From the NCBI RefSeq assembly GCF_030756675.1, contig NZ_JAVBXD010000001.1:1-64000 (forward strand): a stretch of DNA of 64,000 bases, given 5' to 3'. This DNA is from Bacillus multifaciens. Lineage in GTDB: Bacteria; Bacillota; Bacilli; Bacillales; Bacillaceae_G. Under the pieces are notes generated by a model that made no database searches, had not been told where the DNA came from, and worked only from the letters and a program-made list of their open reading frames with translations. Within the stretch, counting starts at the first letter, position 1; every line of letters begins with the position of its first letter. A program made the position numbers and the translations under genes. Positions 53,378 through 62,822 of the stretch are shown here, in pieces.

Positions 53378-54226
53378 TTAAACTTGTTCAACCTTTATTA
53401 AGCGCTGCAAGTGCATCGTTAAATAAACCGTTTCTGCCTCATACACAGAAAGTTGTAATTGTTTTTGCATAACTTTTACAAGTTTCCAGGCTAAATTATA
53501 GCACTCTGGAAATTCAGTTTTTAATAAATCTGCAAAATTTTGTGATTCTTCCACTTTCTCACCATTCTTTACTCGTTCGATTGCAAATTGTAGATGACGA
53601 ACAAGACGTAAATAATGAATGCTCTCTTTGTCTAACTCGATTTGTAAGTTTGTTTCAATTAAAGAAACAAGGTGGGCAATTAATTTAGAATTTTGATTAA
53701 CAGAAGATAATTCAGAGTTTGTAACAGAGCTATAAATATGCAGTGCAATAAATCCAATCTCTCCTTCAGGAAGATGAATATTTAAGCGGGAATTAATTAA
53801 TTCTACAACTTCTTCTGCAATTTTATATTCTTTTGGATACAACACTTTTGTTTCCACTAAAAATGGATTATCAACTGTAAACCCTTGCTTTAGTCGCTTT
53901 ATTGCAAAAGCAATATGATCCGTTAAAGCAATATGAATATGCTCATTTAACGGTGTTTCTACTCGATCTTGAATATAAAACATAAGATCGTTCATTAATC
54001 CAATCAATTTCTCACTCACATGCGGAACAAGAAGTTTGTATTGTTCGCGCTCACGTTCGTTCGTTAACACAAACATTTTCTCAATTTGTTCTACTTGCAA
54101 CATCTCTTTTGCTTTTTTCCCAAATCCAATTCCTTTTCCAATGACAACAACTTCTTCATGTTCTGGATGAGCAGCAATAATAACATTATTATTTAAAACT
54201 TTTTTAATTTCGAGACAATTATCCAT
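53378..54226 (-). CDS. glcT: GlcT transcriptional antiterminator
   Basis: A 282-aa BglG-family antiterminator. N-terminal RNA-binding CAT domain (about 1-60, KKVLNNNVIIA...VVVIGKGIGFGKKAKE), then PRD1 (about 70-170, conserved His in NEHIHIALTDHIAFA) and PRD2 (about 175-280, His in HYLRLVRHLQFAIERV and YLTMHLQRL). It binds the RAT in the ptsG leader when EII(Glc) is dephosphorylated by glucose uptake. It lies directly upstream of ptsG. Confidence 0.95.
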   Translation of the reverse strand: MDNCLEIKKVLNNNVIIAAHPEHEEVVVIGKGIGFGKKAKEMLQVEQIEKMFVLTNEREREQYKLLVPHVSEKLIGLMNDLMFYIQDRVETPLNEHIHIALTDHIAFAIKRLKQGFTVDNPFLVETKVLYPKEYKIAEEVVELINSRLNIHLPEGEIGFIALHIYSSVTNSELSSVNQNSKLIAHLVSLIETNLQIELDKESIHYLRLVRHLQFAIERVKNGEKVEESQNFADLLKTEFPECYNLAWKLVKVMQKQLQLSVYEAETVYLTMHLQRLIKVEQV

Positions 54227-54390
54227 ACAACACCACCCCCGCGCGTAAAACGTCTACTTTCATGTTACAGAACAATCTTATTTTTCGTCAATGTCAAACA
54301 TCTGCCATTTTAGAAATGTCATTTTTTAGACATCAATGTACGAGATGCGTATAATGTAATGGCATACGTCTAATCGAAAGGAGAAATAGT

Positions 54391-55206
54391 ATGATTAAAA
54401 TGTTTATAAGCGATATTGATGGCACAATGATGCAACACGGAGGTGTAATCGATACCCAAGATGTAGATGCACTCCGTAGCCTTGCTGACCAAAATATAAT
54501 TCTTTGTTTCGCATCCGGAAGACTTGATAATGAGATTGCCGATTTAATGAATAAAGTTGATATCAACTTTCATCGGATTAGTGTGAATGGAGTATTTGTG
54601 TATACACACGAAAATAAACAATTATTATCTGCAACATTTGATTCTACTATTTTACCCGAACTGTTGTCTATAACAAACAAAGAACCTTTCTTTCGTTATG
54701 TAAGTGATGAATATAATTATTACATTGAGGAAAAAACACCATTTATTCATGAACTCGAAAAGCAGGTAAAGATGACTTCCGTTGAAGAACCAAACTTGCT
54801 CGAAAAAATTGATACAACAATTTTCCCAAATAAAATTTCAGTCGGTGGTACAAAAGAAAATTTAATTATTCTTCAAAAACAAATTGAGGAAAACTTCAAA
54901 GAAAAAGTAAGCACTTTTATTTCTGCCGAGCAATGTTTAGATGTAATGCCCCCTAACATTAGCAAAGGTTCTGCTATTTCTGTTTTATTAAACGAGTTTA
55001 ATATTCAATCTAATGAAATAGCTTGCATTGGTGATTCTTATAATGATATTCCTATGTTTGCTTTAACACCTCATAGCTTTGCAATGGCTGGTGCAGACGC
55101 TGAAGTTAGACAGCATGCATCACATACCGTTCCCTCTGTCAAAGATGCAATTGAATATGTTCTTCGTTATAATGAAGAACAAAAAAATACGACTCCCTCC
55201 TTATAA
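54391..55206 (+). CDS. Cof-type HAD hydrolase
   Basis: A 271-aa HAD-IIB phosphatase. Motif I FISDIDGTMM, motif II FASGR, motif III Lys in NISKGSAISVLL and motif IV IGDSYNDIPMFA. It probably dephosphorylates sugar phosphates or FMN-like metabolites. Located between glcT and nag genes, so amino-sugar or sugar-phosphate detoxification is plausible. RBS AAAGGAGAAA. Confidence 0.9.
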   Translation: MIKMFISDIDGTMMQHGGVIDTQDVDALRSLADQNIILCFASGRLDNEIADLMNKVDINFHRISVNGVFVYTHENKQLLSATFDSTILPELLSITNKEPFFRYVSDEYNYYIEEKTPFIHELEKQVKMTSVEEPNLLEKIDTTIFPNKISVGGTKENLIILQKQIEENFKEKVSTFISAEQCLDVMPPNISKGSAISVLLNEFNIQSNEIACIGDSYNDIPMFALTPHSFAMAGADAEVRQHASHTVPSVKDAIEYVLRYNEEQKNTTPSL

Positions 55207-55226
55207 GGATGAGTCGTATTTTTATT
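55185..55226. terminator. Bidirectional terminator
   Basis: AAATACGACTC / GAGTCGTATTT with an inner CTCCTTATAAGGATG pairing, between convergent genes. Confidence 0.9.
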
Positions 55227-55236
55227 TCTACTACTT

Positions 55237-55968
55237 TTACTTATTGCGTGAAATATTCGTAATAAATTTATAACGATCTCCTCTGTAAATACACTTCACA
55301 TATTCCAGCGGCAAGTCATCTTCTGCATATGACCATTGCCTCATTACAAGCACTGGTGCTTTCTTCGGAATATGAAGATGCTCTGCCTCTTCGTCTGTTG
55401 CAATAGACGCTTCAATAGATTGCGTAGCACGAACTAACTTAAAACCCAGTCTTTTTTCTAAGTGCTCATACAATGATTGCTGCAAAATTTCTTCATTTAT
55501 ATCTTTTACAAGAGATGGTGACAAATACGTTGTTTCAAACGCAATTGGCTCTTCATCAGCTAAGCGGATACGCCTTACTTCGTATACCGATTCTCCCTCT
55601 TGAATTCTAAGCCTATCTGCTATTTTAGCAGTAGCTGGAACAAGGTGAAAGCTTAATAACGCACTACTCGGGTTCATTCCACGAGAGAGCATATCCTCTG
55701 TAAAGCCTGTCAAGCCTTGCAACTTTTGTTCAACTTTCGGAAGTTGTACAAAAGTGCCAATTCCACGCTTTCGATATAAATAACCTTGTTCAACTAAGTT
55801 ATTAATCGCCTGTCTGATTGTCATTCGACTTACTTCAAACTTATCACATAATTCATTTTCAGATGGAATTTTATCTCCCGGCTTCCATTCACCGTATTCA
55901 ATTAGTTGCTTCACCCACTCTTGAATCTGATAATAGATCGGAAATGGTGAATACTTGTCGATGTTCAT
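55237..55968 (-). CDS. nagR: NagR, GntR/HutC-family repressor of amino-sugar genes
   Basis: A 243-aa regulator: GntR winged HTH (about 5-75, [21 protein letters not shown]) and a UTRA effector domain (about 95-240, [24 protein letters not shown]). It is YvoA/NagR-like and responds to glucosamine-6-P or GlcNAc-6-P. ATG 55968 with GAGGCG gives the usual N-terminus [18 protein letters not shown] and overlaps nagB by 71 bp. A matching operator lies upstream of nagA. Confidence 0.9.
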   Translation of the reverse strand: MNIDKYSPFPIYYQIQEWVKQLIEYGEWKPGDKIPSENELCDKFEVSRMTIRQAINNLVEQGYLYRKRGIGTFVQLPKVEQKLQGLTGFTEDMLSRGMNPSSALLSFHLVPATAKIADRLRIQEGESVYEVRRIRLADEEPIAFETTYLSPSLVKDINEEILQQSLYEHLEKRLGFKLVRATQSIEASIATDEEAEHLHIPKKAPVLVMRQWSYAEDDLPLEYVKCIYRGDRYKFITNISRNK

Positions 55969-56686
55969 CAGCAATCGCCTCACTGCATAAAGATAGAGCT
56001 TCTTGATCTGCGATTACGGTTACATTCGGATGCCGTTGTAAAACTGTAGCCGGACACCCTTCGCTTACTTCCCCTTGTAGCATTTCCTTAATTGCTTCTG
56101 CTTTTTTCAAGCCAGAAGCGACAAGTAAAATTCGCTTAGCTTTCAAAATGCTACCAATCCCCATTGTAATAGCATGTGTTGGCACACCTTCTTCTTTTTC
56201 GAAGAAACGACGGTTTGCTTGACGGGTAGATTCTGTTAACTTCACAATGTTCGTTACAGAATCAAAAGATGTTCCCGGCTCATTAAATCCGATGTGACCG
56301 TTTTCACCGATTCCAAGAATTTGTAAATCAATTGGATTGGCATCAATAATACTTTCATAACGCTTACATTCCTCTTGTAAATCGCCTGCCATTCCATTTG
56401 GTACATAAGTTTCTTTAAACGGAAGATGATTAAACAACTGTTCTTGCATAAAATAATGATAGCTGTTTTTGTCATCAAGTGGTAAATTTACGTACTCATC
56501 TAAGTTTACAGTGGTTACACGGCTTGTATCAAGTTTATTTTTTCTCATTAATGTATAAACTCCTAATGGAGAGCTTCCCGTAGCCATTCCTAACACTGGA
56601 TTTTCTTTTGATTTTACAATTTTTTCAATTACTTTATAACCTGCTTCTGCTAATTCCTCTGGCGTTTTCACAACAACGATATTCAT
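55898..56686 (-). CDS. nagB: Glucosamine-6-phosphate deaminase
   Basis: A 262-aa deaminase/isomerase (EC 3.5.99.6). TGSSPLG binds phosphate, NLDEYVNLP carries the catalytic Asp, and [15 protein letters not shown] the Asp/His/Glu set. It converts glucosamine-6-P to fructose-6-P and ammonia. The start follows the nagA stop directly (TAAATG). Its 3' end overlaps nagR in another frame, adding about 15 residues past the usual end. Confidence 0.94.
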   Translation of the reverse strand: MNIVVVKTPEELAEAGYKVIEKIVKSKENPVLGMATGSSPLGVYTLMRKNKLDTSRVTTVNLDEYVNLPLDDKNSYHYFMQEQLFNHLPFKETYVPNGMAGDLQEECKRYESIIDANPIDLQILGIGENGHIGFNEPGTSFDSVTNIVKLTESTRQANRRFFEKEEGVPTHAITMGIGSILKAKRILLVASGLKKAEAIKEMLQGEVSEGCPATVLQRHPNVTVIADQEALSLCSEAIADEHRQVFTISDLLSDSRVGEATN

Positions 56687-57829
56687 TTATTTCCCCTCTT
56701 TCATATGAATTCCTAATCGAACTGTATCTTGTACATATAAATCCTCAGACATAATAACAAAATCTGCATCTTTTCCGGTTTCTAAAGCTCCCTTGTTTAC
56801 TAAACCAAATTCCTCCGCTTGGTTAACTGATGTCATCAGAACAGCTTCTTCAATGGAACATCCAGTAAACGCTATTACGTTGCGCAATGCTTCGTCCATT
56901 TTCAAAATACTACCTGCTAATGTGCCATCTTCTAATCGTGCACTACCATCTTTTACGATAACTGGTTGACCGCCCAGTTCATATAATCCATCTTCTAAAC
57001 CTTTTGCACGCATCGCATCTGTAATCACGCTCATTTTTTGCGGACCTTTTAATTTATAGGCTAATTTCACCATATCCGGATGAATATGAATGCCATCTGT
57101 AATCACTTCGACCATTACATCTGGATTTAACAACACATGACCAACTGCACCTGGTTCACGATGATGCAAACCACGCATTTGATTGTAAAGATGTGTTGCA
57201 TGTGAAATGTTTCTACCAGTTAATTGTTCATTTGTTGCATCTGTATGTCCCATCGTACCGATAACACCTGTTTCTGCAAGATATTGTTCAAACTCACGCG
57301 CGCCTCCTTCTTCAGGAGCATATGTTACGAGTTTAATTAAATTCCCACTTGCTTTTTGCCATTGTTTAAATTGCTCAATATTTGCAGGGACAATGTATTC
57401 CAGCGGCTGTGCACCTGCACGTTTTTTTGAAACGTATGGGCCTTCTAAATGAATATATGCGAAATGAGCCCCTTTTTCCTTTGCTTCTTTTGCAGCATTC
57501 AACGCCGCTTCAATTGCTTCAGGAGACTGTGTCATTGTTGTTGGAAAGAAAGTTGTAACCCCTTCTTGTAGCATCTGTTTACCGAGAGTTACTAATCCAT
57601 CGCTATTTGCATCCATTGCATCAATATCGTATCCACCATGAATATGAACGTCAATCATGCCTGGAATGACTATATTCCCTTTTATATCATGAATCGTTTC
57701 ATTTTCCTGTGGTACATACTGAGCCATCAATCCCAGATTTTGAATTTGATCAGTGTAACGAATAAAACCTCTTTCTAAAATTTCACGACCTGTATAAATT
57801 TTGGCATTGATGACAACTTGCGTTTTCAT
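56687..57829 (-). CDS. nagA: N-acetylglucosamine-6-phosphate deacetylase
   Basis: A 380-aa amidohydrolase (EC 3.5.1.25). Metal/substrate motifs DVHIHGGYDIDAMD, HLEGPYVS, MGHTDATNEQ, ATHLYNQMRGLHHREPG and VITDAMRA. It deacetylates GlcNAc-6-P for NagB. ATG 57829 (MKTQVVINAKIYTG) is chosen over ATG 57835, since AAAGGA is nine bases upstream and this matches the B. cereus N-terminus I know. First gene of nagA-nagB-nagR. Confidence 0.93.
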   Translation of the reverse strand: MKTQVVINAKIYTGREILERGFIRYTDQIQNLGLMAQYVPQENETIHDIKGNIVIPGMIDVHIHGGYDIDAMDANSDGLVTLGKQMLQEGVTTFFPTTMTQSPEAIEAALNAAKEAKEKGAHFAYIHLEGPYVSKKRAGAQPLEYIVPANIEQFKQWQKASGNLIKLVTYAPEEGGAREFEQYLAETGVIGTMGHTDATNEQLTGRNISHATHLYNQMRGLHHREPGAVGHVLLNPDVMVEVITDGIHIHPDMVKLAYKLKGPQKMSVITDAMRAKGLEDGLYELGGQPVIVKDGSARLEDGTLAGSILKMDEALRNVIAFTGCSIEEAVLMTSVNQAEEFGLVNKGALETGKDADFVIMSEDLYVQDTVRLGIHMKEGK

Positions 57830-57908
57830 TTTCATCGATCCTTTCTCATGTAATCCCTACTTGTATTATTACCCATTTATCTATCTCCATCATAATATAC
57901 ACACGAGT

Positions 57909-57924
57909 AGTTGTCTATACATTT
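57909..57924. promoter_or_regulatory. NagR (dre-type) operator
   Basis: AGTTGTCTATACATTT, matching the YvoA/NagR box (ATTGGTATAGACAACT, reverse complement AGTTGTCTATACCAAT) at 13 of 16 positions, 80 bp upstream of nagA. Confidence 0.8.
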
Positions 57925-58048
57925 AGAGTGAGTTTATAGTATTTAGGACTATTTATTCAAAAGGATGAATTTATAATAGATGAAGAAGTCGATAATTACT
58001 TTATTTATTTTTGTAACTAAATTCAAATTTCAGAACTATTTTAGCAGC

Positions 58049-58101
58049 ATATACCGTCTGTTGAAAATGCTTTATAAAAAGACTTTCAACAGACGGTATA
58101 T
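58049..58101. repeat. 18-bp perfect inverted repeat
   Basis: ATATACCGTCTGTTGAAA (58049-58066) and its exact reverse complement (58084-58101) around a 17-nt loop, with no T run on either side. It lies in the 380-bp gap 57836-58217, which otherwise contains only the NagR operator. Confidence 0.85.
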
Positions 58102-58217
58102 CATACAATGAAACTGGCCCGTAACTACATTTGTAAAAATACATTGTATTATAATGAAATGAATATCAAGAAGAAATAATGTTACTGTATATAAAGTTAA
58201 AATGAATTATACTTACG

Positions 58218-59120
58218 CTATTTTAGCAATGGTAAAGGCAGCTTATGCTGAATAGTAATGTTCTCACCATCTGTTTCAATTTCAACATCACTTTTTATTG
58301 TAGTATGCACAGTGACACCATGCCGATTTAAACGTTTCATCACACTTCGATGGGGATGACCGTACGGATTTTTTTTGTCATATGAAATAATAGCAAATTG
58401 CGGCGCAACAGCCGTTATAAACTGTTCACTCGTTGATGTATATGACCCGTGATGACCAACTTTTAATACATCCGCATGAACATCATATTTCCTTATAATG
58501 TCTTCCTCAGTGTGTGTATCAGCATCCCCCATAAATAAAAAATCAGCCTTACCATAACGAATTTTCAATACAATAGATGACTCATTATTTTCTCGTTTTG
58601 CTTTACCATCATTTAATACTTGAATTGCAATATGAGGATCCAGGGGAATATACTGTCCTTCTTTTACACGTAAAAATGGAACTCCTCTTTTTTTAATGCT
58701 TCTTATATACGTATGATATGTAAACGAACTATATAATTTCCCGCTATCTAACACAAGCGCAACTGGCATTTGTTCAATAATTGGAATTAATCCTCCGATA
58801 TGATCCATGTCAGGATGTGTACCGATGACAACATCTAGACGTTTAATTCCTTTTCTCATTAATTTATCAATAATAGGTTCCCCAGCTTCATGCGGTCCAC
58901 CATCAATTAAAATTGTTTTCCCGTTCGGTAAAGAAATAATCGTTGCGTCTCCTTGTCCAACTCTTAAAAAACTTACCGTCATCTTACCTAAATGCGTACG
59001 CTGACTCGAAAAGGAGGAAGCCGTATGTATAGAAGCATACTGACGCGTAAGGGATGTACTATTTAAAGTTATACATAATATTGCTGCAAATAGAAAAAGA
59101 GCGATACGCACATCTTTCAT
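58218..59120 (-). CDS. Exported ComEC-like MBL-fold hydrolase
   Basis: A 300-aa protein with an N-terminal signal/anchor (about 4-22) and a metallo-beta-lactamase fold resembling the C-terminal domain of ComEC/Rec2. Metal ligands: THPDMDHIGG, MGDADTHTE and VGHHGSYTSTSE, with a final H in YGHPH. Stand-alone homologues are secreted phosphodiesterases or nucleases of unproven substrate. RBS AAGGAGAAGG. Not linked to other competence genes here. Confidence 0.87.
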   Translation of the reverse strand: MKDVRIALFLFAAILCITLNSTSLTRQYASIHTASSFSSQRTHLGKMTVSFLRVGQGDATIISLPNGKTILIDGGPHEAGEPIIDKLMRKGIKRLDVVIGTHPDMDHIGGLIPIIEQMPVALVLDSGKLYSSFTYHTYIRSIKKRGVPFLRVKEGQYIPLDPHIAIQVLNDGKAKRENNESSIVLKIRYGKADFLFMGDADTHTEEDIIRKYDVHADVLKVGHHGSYTSTSEQFITAVAPQFAIISYDKKNPYGHPHRSVMKRLNRHGVTVHTTIKSDVEIETDGENITIQHKLPLPLLK

Positions 59121-59170
59121 ACACCTTCTCCTTTTTCTATTTAGTATGACGCAGCTTGGATTTCATATAC

Positions 59171-59200
59171 AAAAAAGCTTGGCAAAATGCCAAGCTTTTA
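59171..59200 (-). terminator. Terminator of scpB
   Basis: AAAAGCTTGGC / GCCAAGCTTTT stem overlapping the scpB stop, with T run on the minus strand. Confidence 0.85.
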
Positions 59201-59770
59201 CTTCGAAATTTCTTGTAAAGAACCAAAGAATAAATCCGCTTCATTCATTCCTTCACCGTCTTCTGATAGAGAAGGTAGTTCATCTAATGTTTGTAATGCA
59301 AATGTATCTAAAAATTCTTTTGTTGTGCCGTATAAAATAGGACGTCCCGGCCCTTCTGCACGTCCTACTTCTTTAATTAACAAATGAGACACAAGCGTTT
59401 GCAGAGCCCTGTCTGTTTTTACACCGCGAACCTCTTCAATTTCTGTTCTTGTAATTGGCTGACGATAGGCAATAATCGCTAACGTTTCTAATGCTGCTTG
59501 CGATAAAGATGCAGCTGTTGGTGCATCCATCAATTTTTGATAATACGGGGCATGCTCTTTTTTCGTTGTAAAACGATACACTTTTGCAAATTGAACAATT
59601 TGTAAACCTCGGTTCAATTGTTCATATTCTTCCTGCAGCTCTTCTACAAGCTTTATGACATCTTTCACTTTTTCTTCTAATACTTTTGCAATTTGTTCTG
59701 GGTAGATTCCTTCATCTCCTGCTACAAATAACAGACCCTCTATAACAGCCTTTTGTTCTTGTCTATCCAA
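59198..59770 (-). CDS. scpB: ScpB, condensin accessory subunit
   Basis: A 190-aa winged-helix dimer that binds ScpA in the SMC-ScpAB condensin complex and supports chromosome segregation. Signature [18 protein letters not shown], and [21 protein letters not shown] split, then [16 protein letters not shown] choose TTG 59770, eight bases after AAAGGAG, giving the family length of 190; a longer frame to 59815 lacks support. Downstream of scpA with a hairpin between them. Confidence 0.93.
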   Translation of the reverse strand: MDRQEQKAVIEGLLFVAGDEGIYPEQIAKVLEEKVKDVIKLVEELQEEYEQLNRGLQIVQFAKVYRFTTKKEHAPYYQKLMDAPTAASLSQAALETLAIIAYRQPITRTEIEEVRGVKTDRALQTLVSHLLIKEVGRAEGPGRPILYGTTKEFLDTFALQTLDELPSLSEDGEGMNEADLFFGSLQEISK

Positions 59771-59819
59771 CGATAAAAGCTCCTTTCTCACATTCTCTGT
59801 ATCCATATACGTCATAAAG

Positions 59820-59848
59820 ACCGAACAGCAAAATATTGCGTTCGGTCA
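59820..59848 (-). terminator. Hairpin between scpA and scpB
   Basis: GACCGAAC / GTTCGGTC 8-bp stem with inner GC-AAAATATT-GC; no long T run, so more likely an attenuator or RNA-processing site. Confidence 0.6.
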
Positions 59849-59858
59849 AAGATTACAG

Positions 59859-60590
59859 CTATTGTTTCTTTAAAAAGATTTCATCAAAATTACGCTCTTG
59901 CTCAATAACAATTTTCTGATGTTTCATGAGTTCCAAAATTGCTAAAAATGTAACAACAACCATATCTCGATTATCATCTACAAATAAATCATAGAAACTT
60001 TGGCGCCCTCCTGCAAGTTCCAATTGCTTTAAAACATCGCCCATTCTTTGTTCAATGGGGATTTCCTGCCTAGTAACTGTAGCTGTTACTGGCCGCTGTA
60101 TTTTCTTTCGGCGCATGAGCTTTTGAAACGCTGCTAGCATATCATATAACGTAACGTCAATCGGCAGCTTTTCAGCCTCTTCTTTTTGAAACATCATATA
60201 ATCAAGAGGAGGCCGTGTATATAACTGCGCTCGTTCTTGTTCTTTTTCTTTTAATTGAGTAGCAACTTGTTTATATTTCTTATACTCAATTAAGCGTTCC
60301 ATTAACTCTTGCCGAGGATCTTCGATAAACTCTTCACTGCTATCCTCTACATCTTCTTCATACTTTGGAAGTAACATTTTGCTTTTAATTTGTAATAGCG
60401 TCGCAGCCATAACTAAATATTCACTTGCAATATCAAGCTGCAATTCCTTCATCGTATGGATATATGATAAATACTGTTCTGTAATTTCCTTTACAGGAAT
60501 GTTATATATATCAATTTCATAACGATTAATTAAATGTAATAGTAAATCTAAAGGGCCTTCAAATGCCTCAACTTTAAAATTATATTGCAC
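59859..60590 (-). CDS. scpA: ScpA kleisin subunit of condensin
   Basis: A 243-aa kleisin that bridges the SMC heads. The N-terminal [22 protein letters not shown] and ITEQYLSYI are characteristic, as is the C-terminal winged helix [16 protein letters not shown] before ATG 60590 is GGGATGAG (weak). First of scpA-scpB; the usual upstream gene ypuF is present but in opposite orientation. Confidence 0.94.
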   Translation of the reverse strand: MQYNFKVEAFEGPLDLLLHLINRYEIDIYNIPVKEITEQYLSYIHTMKELQLDIASEYLVMAATLLQIKSKMLLPKYEEDVEDSSEEFIEDPRQELMERLIEYKKYKQVATQLKEKEQERAQLYTRPPLDYMMFQKEEAEKLPIDVTLYDMLAAFQKLMRRKKIQRPVTATVTRQEIPIEQRMGDVLKQLELAGGRQSFYDLFVDDNRDMVVVTFLAILELMKHQKIVIEQERNFDEIFLKKQ

Positions 60591-60759
60591 AACTCATCCC
60601 ACCACAATTTTTCTGTAACACCCTAAGTATAGTGCATACTCATACACTATCCAACCTTTTTCAAAAAATTAATTAAAAATAGACGTATACCTAGGCCACA
60701 ATGCCCATCCCCTTCATATGATGACAGTGTAATGAGTACATTGTAGGAGGTTACAAACT

Positions 60760-60855
60760 ATGGGTCATGTTACCGGAGGTTTCCACGGCGGGTTTGCTCT
60801 ACTAGTTGTGTTGTTTATTTTATTAATTATTGTCGGCGCAGCTTGTTTCTGCTAA
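60760..60855 (+). CDS. YjcZ-family small sporulation protein
   Basis: A 31-aa hydrophobic peptide, MGHVTGGFHGGFALLVVLFI followed by LLIIVGAACFC. The Gly-rich start, single membrane helix and CFC-type end are typical of the YjcZ/YczN-like family of spore-associated peptides. RBS AGGAGG nine bases before ATG. CATATGATG at about 60715, with ACs upstream, could be a mother-cell promoter with imperfect spacing. Confidence 0.85.
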   Translation: MGHVTGGFHGGFALLVVLFILLIIVGAACFC

Positions 60856-60859
60856 CTGA

Positions 60860-60895
60860 CATAAAGCGACTAGAGCACTCTCTAGTCGCTTTATA
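60860..60895 (+). terminator. Terminator after yjcZ-type gene
   Basis: ATAAAGCGACTAGAG / CTCTAGTCGCTTTAT stem, 15 bp, T-rich flank. Confidence 0.9.
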
Positions 60896-60908
60896 TTTAT
60901 GCTACAAT

Positions 60909-61030
60909 ATATAAATCCAAATTAAAAAACCGACATAAAACCATTCTTTTTCGGTGGGCGAGAGCATCTAACCATGCATAGAAGCAGTCAGGGCCTTTTT
61001 CTGCCACATCAAAATGGATTCATATATATG
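60909..61030 (-). repeat. Internally deleted bcr1-type repeat
   Basis: A minus-orientation copy with both ends (ATATAAATCC at 60909, ATGGATTCATAT near 61014-61026) but only about 122 bp long. The block from CTATGCAGAATAC to the TGGCAT stem is missing; CTGCCACATC is joined directly to the left end. Its right end faces the 3' end of the yjcZ-type gene. Confidence 0.8.
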
Positions 61031-61058
61031 CACACTACTTAGAATAGGAGTGAAAAAC

Positions 61059-61577
61059 ATGTATCACGGAGCATACATACAGTTTTTAATTCATTTTCAT
61101 AGTGATTATGATTACTTTGAATGTCACGAAGTTTTAGAAGAACATTGGAAAACAAAACCACGCGGAGAGCGGGAACAGCATTGGGTTGGACTTATCCAAA
61201 TTGCCGTCGCTTTATATCACCATAGACGCTGTAATTGGAACGGCGCCAAAAAAATGATGAAAAGTGCGCTATTCATTTTACAAAATGAAAAACAGCATAT
61301 AGAGGCATTAGGTTTAAACCATTCAAAACTACTATTGCTTCTTGAAGAGCGATTGCACATCATACAAAATCATGAGTCTTATACAACACTATTTCTCCCG
61401 TTTGCTGATTCAAATTTAGAAAACATATGTATACATTTATGCAAAACAAAAGGATTTCTTTGGAAAGATACTTCTTTCACACCAAGCGAAGACATTATTC
61501 ATAAACACTCCCGCCGCAATCGTGAAGATGTAATTGCCGAACGAAATATGCAATTAAAAAAGAAAAAGCAGGGATAA
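61059..61577 (+). CDS. ypuF: YpuF, DUF309 protein
   Basis: A 172-aa helical protein. ATG 61059 (RBS AGGAGTG) gives the DUF309 start YIQFLIHFHSDYDYFECHEV with the hallmark FECHEVLEEHWK and HWVGLIQIAVALYHHRRCN. Function unknown. In B. subtilis it is codirectional between ribT and scpA; here it is on the opposite strand to both, directly beside a deleted bcr1 copy. Confidence 0.9.
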   Translation: MYHGAYIQFLIHFHSDYDYFECHEVLEEHWKTKPRGEREQHWVGLIQIAVALYHHRRCNWNGAKKMMKSALFILQNEKQHIEALGLNHSKLLLLLEERLHIIQNHESYTTLFLPFADSNLENICIHLCKTKGFLWKDTSFTPSEDIIHKHSRRNREDVIAERNMQLKKKKQG

Positions 61578-61594
61578 TGTAATCTCTGCTTTTA

Positions 61595-61960
61595 TTAATA
61601 CACGTTCTGTTCAAATTCTTTGCATTTTTTACAAAAACTAGATGTTTGGTCATTTCCGCATACCGTAATATTCGGCATCATAATTTGTAATTCTTGCACC
61701 ATTTTTGTTCCAATTCCAGCATGACGATGTGAAGGATTCACACTAATATGTTGAATTTCTAATACATCCTCTGCTTGTTTTACCGTCCCAATAATCCCAA
61801 CAATCGCTTCATCTTCTTTCCATAAGTAAAGCTGCCAATTATCATTTTGTTCATAATCCTTCATCGTCGCTTGCAATCGCTTTATATCTTTTTCCATTGG
61901 CATAAAAGAAAGAAGTCCCATTGCAATTTTTTCATAACTTTTTTTAAAACGAATTAACAT
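61595..61960 (-). CDS. ribT: RibT, GNAT-type protein
   Basis: A 121-aa GNAT-fold protein. MLIRFKKSYEKIAMGLLSFMP at the N-terminus and VNPSHRHAGIGTKMVQEL (acetyl-CoA loop) are typical of RibT, which in B. subtilis ends the riboflavin operon. Catalytic role unproven. It converges on ypuF with 17 bp between stops. No rib genes adjoin it in this window. Confidence 0.88.
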   Translation of the reverse strand: MLIRFKKSYEKIAMGLLSFMPMEKDIKRLQATMKDYEQNDNWQLYLWKEDEAIVGIIGTVKQAEDVLEIQHISVNPSHRHAGIGTKMVQELQIMMPNITVCGNDQTSSFCKKCKEFEQNVY

Positions 61961-62162
61961 GAAATTTATCCCTTCTTACAAAAGTTACAAATCATATCCC
62001 CTTAATCAGCATGTTCATATCATGTCTATTTTACAACATTTCTAACCTACTGAGAAGGCTTGCCTAAAAACAACTTTATTATCATACAAAGACGTACATA
62101 GGAAGTCAAATGTTGATATTTTGTTTATATTATGCTAACGGCATTGTATGGTTCGTACCCAT

Positions 62163-62241
62163 ATAAAGTGAAACTTTAATCAGTGGTTTTTTTCATCCTC
62201 CACTGATTATCAGCCCTCACCAATTGGGCTTTTACGGACAA
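62163..62241 (-). repeat. Second interspersed repeat family, inverted copy
   Basis: AAAGTGAAACTTTAATCAGTGG, TCCACTGATTATCAG and CCAATTGGGCTTTTACGG, the reverse complement of the copy at 42284-42362 with different loop sequence. It is the only feature seen in the 424-bp gap 61961-62384. Confidence 0.7.
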
Positions 62242-62345
62242 TATTTAAAGAAAAGGGAGGAAGCAAGTAGCGATCACTTCTGTATAATAACAGCTTATAT
62301 GTTAACAAATTCAAATGACACAAAAGATACACAAATTCTTTTTTA

Positions 62346-62378
62346 AATAAAAAAAGAGAGAGCATTTTGCCCTCTCTT
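62346..62378 (-). terminator. Terminator of ppiB
   Basis: AAAGAGAG / CTCTCTTT stem around GCATTTTGCC, with a T run on the minus strand. Confidence 0.8.
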
Positions 62379-62384
62379 TACATT

Positions 62385-62822
62385 TTACTCTTCCCAAACT
62401 TTAACTTCTTTCATAACATCGCCTTGACGCATATTTAATACTGTTTCGATGCCGCTTGTTGCTTTTCCGAATACAGTATGAACACCATCTAAATGCGGTT
62501 GTGGTTCATGTACAACAAAGAACTGGCTTCCTCCAGTATTTCTTCCAGCGTGCGCCATAGAAAGTGCACCTACTGTATGCTTGTGAGGGTTACCATCTGT
62601 TTCACATGGGATTGAATAGCCTGGTCCGCCAGTTCCGTTTCCAATTGGGCAACCCCCTTGAGATACGAAACCAGGAATAACGCGGTGGAATGTTAATCCA
62701 TCATAAAAGCCTTCATTAGCTAATTTTCTAAAGTTTTCTACTGTTTTTGGTGCTTCTTCTGCGAAAAATTCTAATTCGATTTTTTCACCATTTTCCATTA
62801 ATATGTATCCTAAAGTTTTCAT
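62385..62822 (-). CDS. ppiB: Peptidyl-prolyl cis-trans isomerase (cyclophilin)
   Basis: A 145-aa cytosolic cyclophilin that accelerates proline isomerisation. Catalytic and binding motifs [23 protein letters not shown] and [11 protein letters not shown]. Normal length for bacterial PpiB. RBS AAAGGAGC. Divergent from ypuA, the same neighbourhood as in B. subtilis. Confidence 0.95.
   Translation of the reverse strand: MKTLGYILMENGEKIELEFFAEEAPKTVENFRKLANEGFYDGLTFHRVIPGFVSQGGCPIGNGTGGPGYSIPCETDGNPHKHTVGALSMAHAGRNTGGSQFFVVHEPQPHLDGVHTVFGKATSGIETVLNMRQGDVMKEVKVWEE

Noticed and set aside
57980-58114. A ~43-codon frame beginning MKKSIITLFIFVTKF across the 18-bp inverted repeat
   Set aside because: No well-placed ribosome binding site, the second half merely reads through the inverted repeat, and the composition looks like chance AT-rich coding.
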